A model generated the notes under the pieces. It did no database searches. It was not told where the DNA came from and saw nothing but the letters and a program-made list of their open reading frames with translations. Below are positions 1 to 5,739 of a stretch of 11,957 bases of DNA, piece after piece. Where the stretch lies: assembly GCA_031273645.1 (NCBI GenBank), contig JAISRM010000117.1:1-11957 (forward strand), written 5' to 3'. Source of the DNA: Endomicrobium sp. Lineage in GTDB: Bacteria; Elusimicrobiota; Endomicrobiia; Endomicrobiales; Endomicrobiaceae. Each line of letters starts with the position of its first letter. Within the stretch, counting starts at the first letter, position 1. The position numbers and the translations under genes were made by a program.

Positions 1-301
1 AATATTAAAAGTGGATTCCCATTTTCATGGGAATGACAAACTAAAAACAACAAACAAAACAGACACTGGCTGTGTTTCATAAAAACAGACGAAGTCTGTT
101 CCATTTTCATGGGAATGACAAACTAAAAACAACAAACAAAACAGACACTGGCTATGTTTCATAAAAACAGACGAAGTCTGTTCCCATTTTCATGGGAATG
201 ACAAACAACAAACAAAACAGACCTTGAAAAAACGATTGATAAAACAGACTCTTGTATTCCATAAAACAGACGCAGTCTGCAGGCGAAGTCTGTGGCGGCA
301 A
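1..301. repeat. Repeat block 1: 82-83 bp tandem units, no gene
   Basis: No coding sequence is visible here. The block begins inside the right end of a MITE-like element (1-37). It then carries two near-identical units with a period of 82-83 bp, seen by comparing the CATTTTCATGGG motif at about 20, 102 and 185. Each unit has a dRS3-like palindrome (15-34, then shortened forms at 99-116 and 181-199), an A/C-rich linker with AACAACAAACAAAACAG, an imperfect GACACTGGCTGTGT dyad, and the perfect hairpin AACAGACGAAGTCTGTT (84-100 and 166-182). The third unit is shorter and diverged. The spacers are as conserved as the palindromes, so this is a degraded tandem array and not a CRISPR. The repeats reach to within a few bases of the stop codon of the next gene. 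Confidence 0.85.
261..279 (-). terminator. Terminator-like hairpin after the orphan binding-protein gene
   Basis: On the minus strand, about 22 nt after the stop codon at 302, the stem CAGAC-TGC-GTCTG (267-279) is followed by TTTTAT (261-266). The stem is only 5 bp and belongs to the repeat family of this region, so termination is plausible but the hairpin may simply be repeat sequence. Confidence 0.4.
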
Positions 302-1348
302 TTAGCGTGTATTGTCAAAATATGCTTTTTCAACAAATTCTTTTGTGTTTAAACTTGCCGGCAAATAGCCTAAGGCTTTAATTTCTTCAACGTAAAAAAT
401 CAAATCGTCTTTTGCGCTGCGAGCTTTTTTGCCGTTGTTATGTCCGTCGCCGTAATCGTATGAAATAAGCAAGTCTCCTATAATTTCTTTTTGATCTGCA
501 GATACGTATTTTTTATCTATATCAAGTTCGGCGGCTTTTTGGGGATTATCCGCAATATAGTTTGCTGCCTTGCGGTAAGCTTTTAGCAAACCTTTTATAA
601 GTTTTGGTTTTTCTTTAACAAGTTTGGACGGAGCGTACAAAAAGCAGCAGTATGCGTTATTTAAATCCGAATCGGAAAATTGATCGCTTAACAATTTATA
701 GCCTTCTTTTTTAACCGCTAAAACTGCAGAAATGTCGCGCAAAACAAAAGCGTCTATATTATTTTCATGCCTGAAATCATAACTGTCTGCAGGCAATACA
801 AACCATTCGACGTCTTTTAAATCTATGCCGGTTCTCTTTAAAACTATGCTTGCAAAAATATGATTGGCTCCGACGGAGACGGCTTTGCCGGAAGCTTGGC
901 AAACAGCTATTTTTATTTTTCTGCCTTTAATTTGTTTAAGATCGGCTGCAGAATTATACGGAGAATCCGGAGCGGCTAAAAGTTTTATGCAGCCTTTATG
1001 AGCGCCGGCTATAACTTTAATATCAAGCCCCTGATAAATGTTTATAAGGTATCCAAAATCCTCAGAGGCAATGGGAAACTCATTATTTTGAAGGCCGGCT
1101 TTTGTAACTTTGTCGTCTCCGGCTACCAGCTCGACGTCTATGCCTTCTTCGGCAAAAAAACCTTTTTCATAGGCGATAAAAATCGGACTGCCGCAAACCG
1201 CAGAAGAAGTTTCAGACAGCGCTCTGATTTTTGTTTTACCAAGAGGAAACTTCTTTTGATATTCTTCCTGCCGCCCTTTTTTATCAGCGCAGGCAGACGC
1301 CGACAGCGTAAAACTTAAAGCCAAAAATATTAAGAAACCTTTTTTCAT
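302..1348 (-). CDS. ABC transporter substrate-binding protein, NitT/TauT (NMT1/SsuA-like) type, orphan
   Basis: This is a predicted periplasmic or lipid-anchored solute-binding protein of 348 aa, the usual length for the SsuA/TauA/NMT1 class. Residues 1-20 form a signal sequence (KK, hydrophobic core, then SASAC). Cys20 could be a lipidated cysteine, although Ala instead of Leu at -3 makes the lipobox imperfect and ASA|C would also suit signal peptidase I. Family hallmarks are the segment near 55-72 (IAYEKGFFAEEGIDVELV) and the helical part near 246-275 (KEKPKLIKGLLKAYRKAANY). Further Cys residues sit at 52, 120, 150, 234 and 235, which is many for an exported protein. No permease or ATPase of this class lies in the window, so its partners must be elsewhere and the ligand cannot be named. 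The ATG start is preceded by GAGG about 10 nt upstream, directly against a repeat hairpin. Confidence 0.85.
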   Translation of the reverse strand: MKKGFLIFLALSFTLSASACADKKGRQEEYQKKFPLGKTKIRALSETSSAVCGSPIFIAYEKGFFAEEGIDVELVAGDDKVTKAGLQNNEFPIASEDFGYLINIYQGLDIKVIAGAHKGCIKLLAAPDSPYNSAADLKQIKGRKIKIAVCQASGKAVSVGANHIFASIVLKRTGIDLKDVEWFVLPADSYDFRHENNIDAFVLRDISAVLAVKKEGYKLLSDQFSDSDLNNAYCCFLYAPSKLVKEKPKLIKGLLKAYRKAANYIADNPQKAAELDIDKKYVSADQKEIIGDLLISYDYGDGHNNGKKARSAKDDLIFYVEEIKALGYLPASLNTKEFVEKAYFDNTR

Positions 1349-1357
1349 AGGACTGTA

Positions 1358-1398
1358 GCCTCAGACTTCGTCTGTTTTATGGGACAGGCTGCGCCTGT
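1358..1398 (-). promoter_or_regulatory. Twin hairpins in the leader of the binding-protein gene
   Basis: In the minus-strand transcript, ACAGGCGCAGCCTGT (1384-1398) and CAGACGAAGTCTG (1362-1374) come just before the start codon at 1348. The second stem ends in GTCTG, which is joined directly to the putative Shine-Dalgarno GAGG (GTCTGAGG). The ribosome binding site therefore touches the stem. This may influence initiation. It may equally be an accident of repeat insertion. Confidence 0.35.
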
Positions 1399-1566
1399 TT
1401 TATGAACGACGGTTTGAACGAATCTGTTTTGTTTTTCCCATTCTGTTTTTTTGTCATTCCCGCGTTTTTAATATTTTTTCTTTCTAAGCAGCCTGCGCTC
1501 GAGTGTCTTTATCGGGTGGGAATCCAAGTTTGCTAAAAAAATATTTTTACATATCGTTTTTAGTTT

Positions 1567-1691
1567 GTCATTCCCGTGAAAACGGGAATCCACGTTTACT
1601 AAAATTTTTTTTTACATTGCGTCTTTAAAAAGAAATAATGTTAGAGGCTATATTAATATTAAAAATGGATTCCCATTTTCATGGGAATGAC
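1567..1691. mobile_element. MITE-like palindrome-ended element, copy 1 (125 bp)
   Basis: The left end GTCATTCCCGTGAAAACG and the right end CATTTTCATGGGAATGAC are inverted relative to one another. Each end is itself a palindrome of the form ATTCCC-N8-GGGAAT (1570-1589 and 1669-1688). The core reads ACGTTTACTAAAA, a T-tract, then AAAGAAATAATGTTAGAGGC and TATATTAATATTAAAAATGG. It has no open reading frame, so any movement must have been driven by an enzyme encoded elsewhere. No clear target-site duplication is seen. Confidence 0.65.
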
Positions 1692-1877
1692 AGACACAAA
1701 AACAGACGCTGTCTGTGTCCAATAAAACAGGCGAAGCCTGTCCCATTTTCATGGGAATGACGACAGGCGCGAACAAAACAGACACTGTCTGCGTCCCATA
1801 AAACAAGTGAAGCCTGTCCCGCGAAAGCGGGAATCCACGTTTACTAAAAAAATATTTTTACATATCGTTTTTAGTTT

Positions 1878-2002
1878 GTCATTCCCGTGAAAACGGGAAT
1901 CCACGTTTACTAAAAATTTTTTTTACATTGCGTCTTTAAAAAGAAATAATGTTAGAAGCTATATTAATATTAAAAATGGATTCCCATTTTCATGGGAATG
2001 AC
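1878..2002. mobile_element. MITE-like palindrome-ended element, copy 2 (125 bp)
   Basis: Nearly identical to the copy at 1567-1691, from which it differs by one base at the A/T-tract junction and one G-to-A change in the core. It is the same element carried along by the 311-bp tandem duplication. The palindromes are at 1881-1900 and 1980-1999. Confidence 0.65.
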
Positions 2003-2153
2003 AGACACAAAAACAGACGCTGTCTGTGTCCCATAAAACAGGCGAAGCCTGTCCCATTTTCATGGGAATGACAGGCGCGAACAAAACAGACGCTGTCTGC
2101 GTCCCATTCATGGGAATGACAGACACAAACAAAACAGACGCGGGCTGTGTTCC

Positions 2154-2172
2154 ATAAAACAGACGAAGTCTG
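2154..2172 (-). terminator. Terminator-like hairpin after the C39 peptidase gene
   Basis: On the minus strand, about 28 nt past the stop codon at 2201, CAGAC-TTC-GTCTG (2160-2172) is followed by TTTTAT (2154-2159). The stem is short and belongs to the same hairpin family as the repeats. Its position and orientation suit termination of the SMR-peptidase unit. Confidence 0.4.
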
Positions 2173-2200
2173 GTTTGTTAATATTGCTTTTCAAAATTTT

Positions 2201-2803
2201 TTAATCTTTTTTTTCTACAGTTATATAGATGTTTCTTATAAGTTTTCCCGGAGAAAAATGTTGGGCGTCAAACCACATAAACTTAAAGCGCAACGATGAA
2301 ACTGAAGAAATGCCGTCCGGATTGTTTGTAGAGTACCACTGAACCGCAGGATCTGCCAGAAAAAGCGTTTCAACTATTCTTTTATTTTTTTGAAAACGTT
2401 TGTGATAGCCGCATAATACAGCCCAATGTCCGCCCCAATCAATCCATTCTACTATCACGGGAATTCCTTTTTTGATGTTTGCCCTTAAGGTTCTTAAGTT
2501 TCCGTTTTTTGCATTTTTAACTTTAAAGCCCGCCGATTTAAGCCAGCCGCTTATTTGTTGCGGAGTTGTTCCGTGCTTTTTGGAAGTATGCATTTCTTTA
2601 GCTAACTTTAATTCTGTTTTATGGTTTAACTGCCTTTTTTTAAGTTTCCCGTAATAATGCAAAACAGACATGACGGCCGCAATGCCGCAAGTGTAATTTG
2701 TCGTCTGCTGGTATCCTTTAAAATTTTTCAAAAAGACAAAATTTTTGTCGGACTTATTTTTAAGTTTGTAAAAATCGGCTATGCCGATCGAAGTAGGTTT
2801 CAT
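2201..2803 (-). CDS. C39-like cysteine peptidase, stand-alone cytoplasmic form
   Basis: A 200-aa papain-fold peptidase of the C39/C39-like class. The expected catalytic set is visible: Gln33 as oxyanion residue six positions before Cys39 (QQTTNYTCGIAAVMSVLHYYG region), His126 in WGGHWAVLCGY, and Asp151 in FLADPAVQW. Bacteriocin-processing C39 domains are normally fused to an ABC exporter. This one has no membrane segment, no signal peptide and no ATPase, so it resembles the free-standing C39 proteins found in many anaerobes and archaea, whose substrates are unknown. It lies 22 nt downstream of the SMR exporter gene with no promoter or terminator between them, so the two are probably co-transcribed. 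The ATG start gives the N-terminus expected before the Q...C motif. The upstream ribosome binding site is weak (GGAAAATAAA). Basic residues are frequent throughout. Catalytic residues are intact, so activity is likely, but the target cannot be stated. Confidence 0.85.
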   Translation of the reverse strand: MKPTSIGIADFYKLKNKSDKNFVFLKNFKGYQQTTNYTCGIAAVMSVLHYYGKLKKRQLNHKTELKLAKEMHTSKKHGTTPQQISGWLKSAGFKVKNAKNGNLRTLRANIKKGIPVIVEWIDWGGHWAVLCGYHKRFQKNKRIVETLFLADPAVQWYSTNNPDGISSVSSLRFKFMWFDAQHFSPGKLIRNIYITVEKKD

Positions 2804-2825
2804 AACTGTAAATTTTATTTTCCGT

Positions 2826-3155
2826 CTATCCTATTTTCATAATAATTATTCCTGCTATCACCAATAATATTCCTAAAAGCGAAGCTGCGCTCATGGGCTG
2901 TTTATAAAAAGCCCAGCCTACTATTACTATCAAAGACGCGCCGGCGCCCGCCCATATGGCATAAGCCATGCCTAAAGAAATGCCTTTTAAACTTTTGGCA
3001 AAAAACCAAAAAGACAGCGTGTATCCTAAAATTACCGCCAAAGAAGGCCGCAGTTTAGTAAACCCTTCGCACGATTTTAAAGCGCTTGTCGCAAACACTT
3101 CGCTTATTATCGCAATGAATAAATAGAAAAAAGCCGTCTTACTTACAGAAAGCAT
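2826..3155 (-). CDS. Small multidrug resistance (SMR) family exporter, EmrE/QacE-like
   Basis: A 109-aa protein with four hydrophobic helices, the standard SMR length. It aligns well with E. coli EmrE. Glu19 corresponds to the essential proton/substrate carboxylate Glu14 (ISEVFATSALKSCEGFTKL), Tyr45 to Tyr40, Tyr65 to Tyr60 and Trp68 to Trp63 in GMAYAIWAGAGASLI. The family exports lipophilic cations in exchange for protons as an antiparallel dimer in the inner membrane. The substrate-site pattern (Tyr at the EmrE Tyr40 position, SFWFFAKSLKGISLG, AIWAGAG) fits the multidrug Qac/Ebr branch better than the guanidinium-exporting Gdx branch. The ATG is well supported by AAAGGT about 8 nt upstream. 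It is the first gene of a two-gene unit with the C39 peptidase. A GC-rich perfect hairpin lies in its leader (3178-3191). Confidence 0.92.
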   Translation of the reverse strand: MLSVSKTAFFYLFIAIISEVFATSALKSCEGFTKLRPSLAVILGYTLSFWFFAKSLKGISLGMAYAIWAGAGASLIVIVGWAFYKQPMSAASLLGILLVIAGIIIMKIG

Positions 3156-3177
3156 ATATTTACCTTTAGAGCGGGCG

Positions 3178-3191
3178 GGCGCGTTCGCGCC
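3178..3191. other. GC-rich palindrome in the SMR gene leader
   Basis: The perfect 14-bp palindrome GGCGCGTTCGCGCC lies 23-36 nt before the SMR start codon. The identical 14-mer forms the potD terminator 650 bp away. Here the T-run (CTTTAATA) follows on the plus strand, so for the minus-strand SMR transcript it would be a leader stem-loop and not a terminator. It may be a relic of an inverted duplication or a boundary of the repeat block. Confidence 0.5.
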
Positions 3192-3268
3192 TTTAATATA
3201 ACGGACAAAACAAACAAGCGGTTAACTACAGACTTCGTCTGTTTTTATGGAATTGGCAGCCGGCGTTT

Positions 3269-3417
3269 GTCATTCCCGCGAAAGCGGATTCATGTTTGCT
3301 GAAAAATTCTGTCAGACAGCCTTCGGCTGTTTTATAAAAATAGACGTGGTCTGAAAAGAAATAATGTTAGAAACTATATTAATATTAAACATGGATCCCC
3401 GCTTTCGCGAGGATGAC
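3269..3417. mobile_element. MITE-like element, copy 3 (149 bp)
   Basis: The ends are GTCATTCCCGCGAAAGCG on the left and CGCTTTCGCGAGGATGAC on the right, in inverted orientation. The core AAAGAAATAATGTTAGAAAC plus TATATTAATATTAAACATGG is shared with the copies at 1567, 1878 and 7904. The interior holds ACAGCCTTCGGCTGT (3316-3330) followed by TTTTATAAAA, which is absent from the 125-bp copies. The end palindromes are diverged from the perfect ATTCCC-N8-GGGAAT form. There is no open reading frame. Confidence 0.6.
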
Positions 3418-3470
3418 AGACTGAAAAACACAGACTTCGTCTGTTTTTATGGGATTGGCAGCCGGCGCTT

Positions 3471-3619
3471 GTCATTGCCGCGAAAGCGGATCCGTGTTTG
3501 CTGAAAAATTCTGTCAGACAGCTTTCGGCTGTTTTATAAAAACAGATGTGGTCTGAAAAGAAATAATGTTAGAGACTATATTAATATTAAACATGGATCC
3601 CCGCTTTCGCGAGGATGAC
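3471..3619. mobile_element. MITE-like element, copy 4 (149 bp)
   Basis: A tandem partner of the copy at 3269-3417, offset by exactly 202 bp. It differs by single bases such as GTCATTGCC for GTCATTCCC and ACAGCTTTCGGCTGT for ACAGCCTTCGGCTGT, where a C-G pair has become a T-G wobble. Confidence 0.6.
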
Positions 3620-3822
3620 AGACTGAAAAACACAGCCTTCGGCTGTTTTTATGGAATTGGCAGCCGGCGCTTGTCATTCCCGCGAAAGCGGATCCATGTT
3701 TGCTGAAAAATTCTGTCAGACGTAGTCTGTTTTCAGCCTTCGGCTGTTTTGTTACCAAACTATTAAGTTGTTGCCCGCAGTAAGCTGCGGGATATATAAA
3801 AATTGTCTTTACTTTATGACCC

Positions 3823-3842
3823 ATAAAAGGCGCGAACGCGCC
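3823..3842 (-). terminator. Intrinsic terminator of the pot operon
   Basis: On the minus strand the potD stop codon TAG (3843-3845) is followed at once by GGCGCGTTCGCGCC (3842-3829) and then TTTTAT. A stable all-GC stem with an adjoining T-run directly after the last gene of an operon is a standard rho-independent terminator. Confidence 0.75.
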
Positions 3843-4901
3843 CTATTTGCGGCCGGTTGCTTTTTTAAATTCTGTCCATATTATTTGATGTTCGGCTTCG
3901 GCTTCTGGACTTATGTTTTGTATCATTTCCATCTGGTCTTGCGAAAACTCTTTGGGAAGCGTTAAGAACTCTTTATATTTTGGCGATATTAACGGATCGG
4001 CGGCAGTATTTGCGCTGTAATATCCTATATATTCAAGATTCTTTTTTGCATTCTGCGCGTCTAAAAGAACGTCTAAGAAAGCGTGCGCCGCTTCTTTGTT
4101 TGGCGCGTTTACGGGAATAAAAGCCGCCATAATGCCAAACCCTATTCCCTCTTTAGGAAAAACCAATTTTAAAGACGGCTTTGCAAGTTTAGCCAAAGTT
4201 ACCTGCGACGTGTACATAATTCCCGCGGCAATTTCTCCGGAAAGAAGGTCGTCTTGCATATTGTCGTCTTTTATAAGACGGATATTAGGAGCAAGCTCTT
4301 TAAGTTTCTCTCCGGCGGCTTTAATATGTTCTATGTTTTCGTCGTTAAAACTGTACCCTAAAGTTTTTAAAGCCACTCCGTCTATATCGCGGAAAGCTCC
4401 GACTATGCCCACATTATTTTTTAAAGACGGATCCCACAGATCGCCATACCCTTGAATATCAACTTTCGTAAGAGCCGGATCATAAACTATTGAAAGAATG
4501 CCCGCGGCATAAGGGATAGTATATTCGTCGGTTTTATCGTAAAACTGACCCTGATAAAGAGGATTAATGTTTCCGTAATTTTTTAATTTTGATTTATCAA
4601 GCTTATCAACCAGCCCTTCGGCTATAGCCGTTTCTATAATATAGTCGTCTGCTATAATTACGTCGTAGTCGCCGCCTTTTGCCGCCTTAAGTTTTGCATA
4701 CATCGTTTCGTCTAAATCAAAATTGACGTAATTTATTCTGTAGCCGGTCTTTTTGTAAAAATCTTTAATCACCGAGCTGTCAAAAGCGCCCGCCCACGTA
4801 AAAACCGTAATTGACTTGTGCCTTCCTTCCGCCTGCGCTTTTGTAAATATCGCGCCGCTTAAAACCAAAACCGCAACTGCAAACAATACTGCTTTCTTCA
4901 T
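3843..4901 (-). CDS. potD: Spermidine/putrescine-type ABC transporter substrate-binding protein
   Basis: A 352-aa periplasmic binding protein with a clear signal peptide (KK, hydrophobic 4-19, cleavage likely AQA24|E25). It aligns nearly end to end with E. coli PotD, with strong shared blocks: DETMYAKLKAAKGGDYDVII (65-83), a KLDKSKLKNYGN block (100-111), the WDPSLKNNVG region and VFPKEGIG (247-254). Trp36 matches PotD Trp34, Tyr294 matches Tyr293 and a Gln near 328 matches Gln327. The polyamine-coordinating positions are otherwise altered: Tyr37 becomes Ala39, Tyr85 Asp86, Asp168 Ala169, Glu171 Asp172, Trp229 Tyr230, Trp255 Gly256 and Asp257 Met258. Operon context supports a Pot-type role, but the cargo may differ from spermidine or putrescine. 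It is the last gene of potABCD, has its own very strong ribosome binding site, and ends on an intrinsic terminator. Confidence 0.88.
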   Translation of the reverse strand: MKKAVLFAVAVLVLSGAIFTKAQAEGRHKSITVFTWAGAFDSSVIKDFYKKTGYRINYVNFDLDETMYAKLKAAKGGDYDVIIADDYIIETAIAEGLVDKLDKSKLKNYGNINPLYQGQFYDKTDEYTIPYAAGILSIVYDPALTKVDIQGYGDLWDPSLKNNVGIVGAFRDIDGVALKTLGYSFNDENIEHIKAAGEKLKELAPNIRLIKDDNMQDDLLSGEIAAGIMYTSQVTLAKLAKPSLKLVFPKEGIGFGIMAAFIPVNAPNKEAAHAFLDVLLDAQNAKKNLEYIGYYSANTAADPLISPKYKEFLTLPKEFSQDQMEMIQNISPEAEAEHQIIWTEFKKATGRK

Positions 4902-4906
4902 TACTT

Positions 4907-4912
4907 CCTCCT
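4907..4912 (-). promoter_or_regulatory. Perfect AGGAGG ribosome binding site of potD
   Basis: AGGAGG lies 5 nt before the potD ATG. The other pot genes have weaker sites (AAGG to AAAGGGG). This fits the usual need to make the binding protein in excess over the membrane complex. Confidence 0.85.
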
Positions 4913-4918
4913 GTTTTT

Positions 4919-4949
4919 GCGGCGTATAAATATTTTGTTTTATCGCCGC
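4919..4949 (-). promoter_or_regulatory. Stem-loop between potC and potD
   Basis: In the minus-strand transcript, GCGGCGATAAA (4949-4939) can pair with TTTATACGCCGC (4930-4919) with one bulge and an 8-nt A-rich loop. No T-run follows on that strand, so it is not a terminator. Stem-loops placed before a binding-protein gene in an ABC operon often protect the distal message. That role is inferred here. The potC stop codon is 23 nt upstream of the stem and the potD ribosome binding site 6 nt downstream. Confidence 0.55.
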
Positions 4950-4971
4950 ATATTTTGTTTTTTACAGCTTT

Positions 4972-5739
4972 TCAACGTTTGCGCGCAACCCTTGCCGAAA
5001 CCAAACTTAAAAACACCGTGGCGCAAAACATAAGCGCGCACAAAGCGTTCGTTTTGGGAGTTACGCCGGTTTTTATCTGCGAATATATGGCGACCGGCAG
5101 GGTGTTGCTGTCAACTCCCGTTACAAAAACGCTTATTATAACGTCGTCAAAACTCATTGCGAAAGCCAAGAACATTCCCGAAAGTATCGCCGGAAAAATT
5201 AAAGGAAAAATTATGTCAAAAAAAACTCTCAGTTCTCCGGCGCCCAAATCTCTGGCGGCCTCGATATAACTTTTATCCATGCCCGTAATTCTTGCTTTGA
5301 CCAGCAAATATATATAAGGTATGCAGAAAGAAGTGTGCGCTATAACTAAAGTCGTCATTCCTAAAGGCAAACCTATAAAAGAAAAGAAAGCCAAAAACCC
5401 CATGCCTAAAATTATTTCAGGGACCATTATCGGCAAAATTGAAACGTACTCGGCGGTTTGCGCTCCGCGTATTTTTGCGCGCGATATTGCAAGCGCGGCA
5501 AGCGTTCCTATAACCGCCGCCGACAAACTGCTTAAAACCCCCAAAACCAAACTGTTGTAAAGAGCTTCAAAAGTCTGTCTGTCGTCAAAAAGCTGTCTGT
5601 ACCAATCTAAAGTTATTTCGCCCCACACAGACGATATGCGGCTTGAATTAAACGAATAAATTATCACGATAACGATAGGCAGATACATCATCGCAAAACA
5701 AAATAAAATATAGGCGTTTTGAAACTTTGAATTTTTCAT
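4972..5739 (-). CDS. potC: Spermidine/putrescine-type ABC transporter permease PotC
   Basis: A 255-aa inner-membrane permease of the binding-protein-dependent transport family, of normal PotC length. About six hydrophobic segments are visible, starting at 11-30 and 62-85 and ending at 233-249. The cytoplasmic EAA loop that docks on the ATPase is clear at 160-183 (EAARDLGAGELRVFFD, then IIFPLIFP). Typical PotC wording includes YLPIVIVIIYSFNSS (19-33), LYNSL (60-64) and the SFDD stretch at 196-199. Its ATG overlaps the potB stop codon as ATGA, and AAGGG sits 6-7 nt upstream, so translation is probably coupled to potB. PotC would pair with PotB to form the channel. The C-terminus is basic (SARVARKR), as expected for a cytoplasmic end. 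Nothing is truncated. Confidence 0.93.
   Translation of the reverse strand: MKNSKFQNAYILFCFAMMYLPIVIVIIYSFNSSRISSVWGEITLDWYRQLFDDRQTFEALYNSLVLGVLSSLSAAVIGTLAALAISRAKIRGAQTAEYVSILPIMVPEIILGMGFLAFFSFIGLPLGMTTLVIAHTSFCIPYIYLLVKARITGMDKSYIEAARDLGAGELRVFFDIIFPLIFPAILSGMFLAFAMSFDDVIISVFVTGVDSNTLPVAIYSQIKTGVTPKTNALCALMFCATVFLSLVSARVARKR

Larger units (their letters stand above)
1518..2107. repeat. Tandem duplication with 311-bp period
   Basis: Copy A (1518-1799) and copy B (1829-2107) align with an offset of 311 bp. They differ by a handful of substitutions (for example GGGAATCCAAGTTTG against GGGAATCCACGTTTA, TTAGAGG against TTAGAAG, and TGTCCAAT against TGTCCCAT) and by a 3-bp GAC difference near 1760, after which the offset is 308. 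The low divergence indicates a fairly recent duplication. The recombining ends are the GGGAATCC palindrome halves. Confidence 0.85.
1349..2200. repeat. Repeat block 2: mosaic of palindromic elements, no gene
   Basis: There are 852 nt without a credible gene. From left to right the block holds two plus-oriented hairpins with T-runs (CAGACTTCGTCTG at 1362-1374 and ACAGGCTGCGCCTGT at 1384-1398), then a damaged half element starting with GTCATTCCCGCG at 1452. A ~311-bp tandem duplication follows (1518-1799 and 1829-2107), each copy containing a MITE-like element. The remainder to 2180 is a shorter 82-bp-class unit like those of block 1. Hairpins toward the right end carry ATAAAA on their left side, so their T-run lies on the minus strand, the direction of the gene ending at 2201. 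Confidence 0.85.
3229..3750. repeat. 202-bp tandem repeat, about 2.5 copies
   Basis: Units start at 3229, 3431 and 3633 (CAGACTTCGTCTG or its CAGCCTTCGGCTG form), exactly 202 bp apart. Each full unit contains one MITE-like element and two T-trailed hairpins. The third unit stops after the left half of the element (3673-3720) and continues into CGTAGTCTG and another hairpin. Copies differ by scattered substitutions, some of them paired across a stem. Confidence 0.85.
3156..3842. repeat. Repeat block 3, no gene
   Basis: A 687-nt gap between potD and the SMR gene. It holds a 14-bp GC palindrome at each edge (3178-3191 and 3829-3842) and 2.5 copies of a 202-bp tandem repeat (3229-3750). A short unique stretch at 3751-3828 contains a small TGCCCGCAG/CTGCGGG dyad at 3772-3792. 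Reading frames in this block translate into the phrase CHPRESGDP and similar, which is the typical product of such palindromes and not a protein. Confidence 0.85.

Noticed and set aside
1..240. Possible CRISPR array because of regularly spaced repeats
   Set aside because: The intervals between palindromes are themselves identical copies, periods are 82-83 bp, and no variable spacers or cas genes are seen.
998..1318. 106-codon plus-strand frame opposite the binding-protein gene
   Set aside because: It lies fully antisense to a gene with a signal peptide and clear family motifs, and its translation has no recognisable features.
3156..3230. Guanidine riboswitch in the SMR leader
   Set aside because: The exporter looks like the multidrug Qac branch rather than Gdx, and the short leader holds only a simple GC hairpin with no recognisable riboswitch core.
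3576..3824. 82-codon minus-strand reading frame in repeat block 3
   Set aside because: Its product is repeat translation (FAGMTSAGCQ and CHPRESGDP phrases), has no ribosome binding site, and spans tandem repeats that vary.
4939..4960. Plus-strand terminator at the potC-potD stem-loop because of the T-rich sequence that follows on that strand
   Set aside because: No plus-strand gene exists upstream for it to terminate. The stem is better read as an intercistronic structure of the minus-strand operon.
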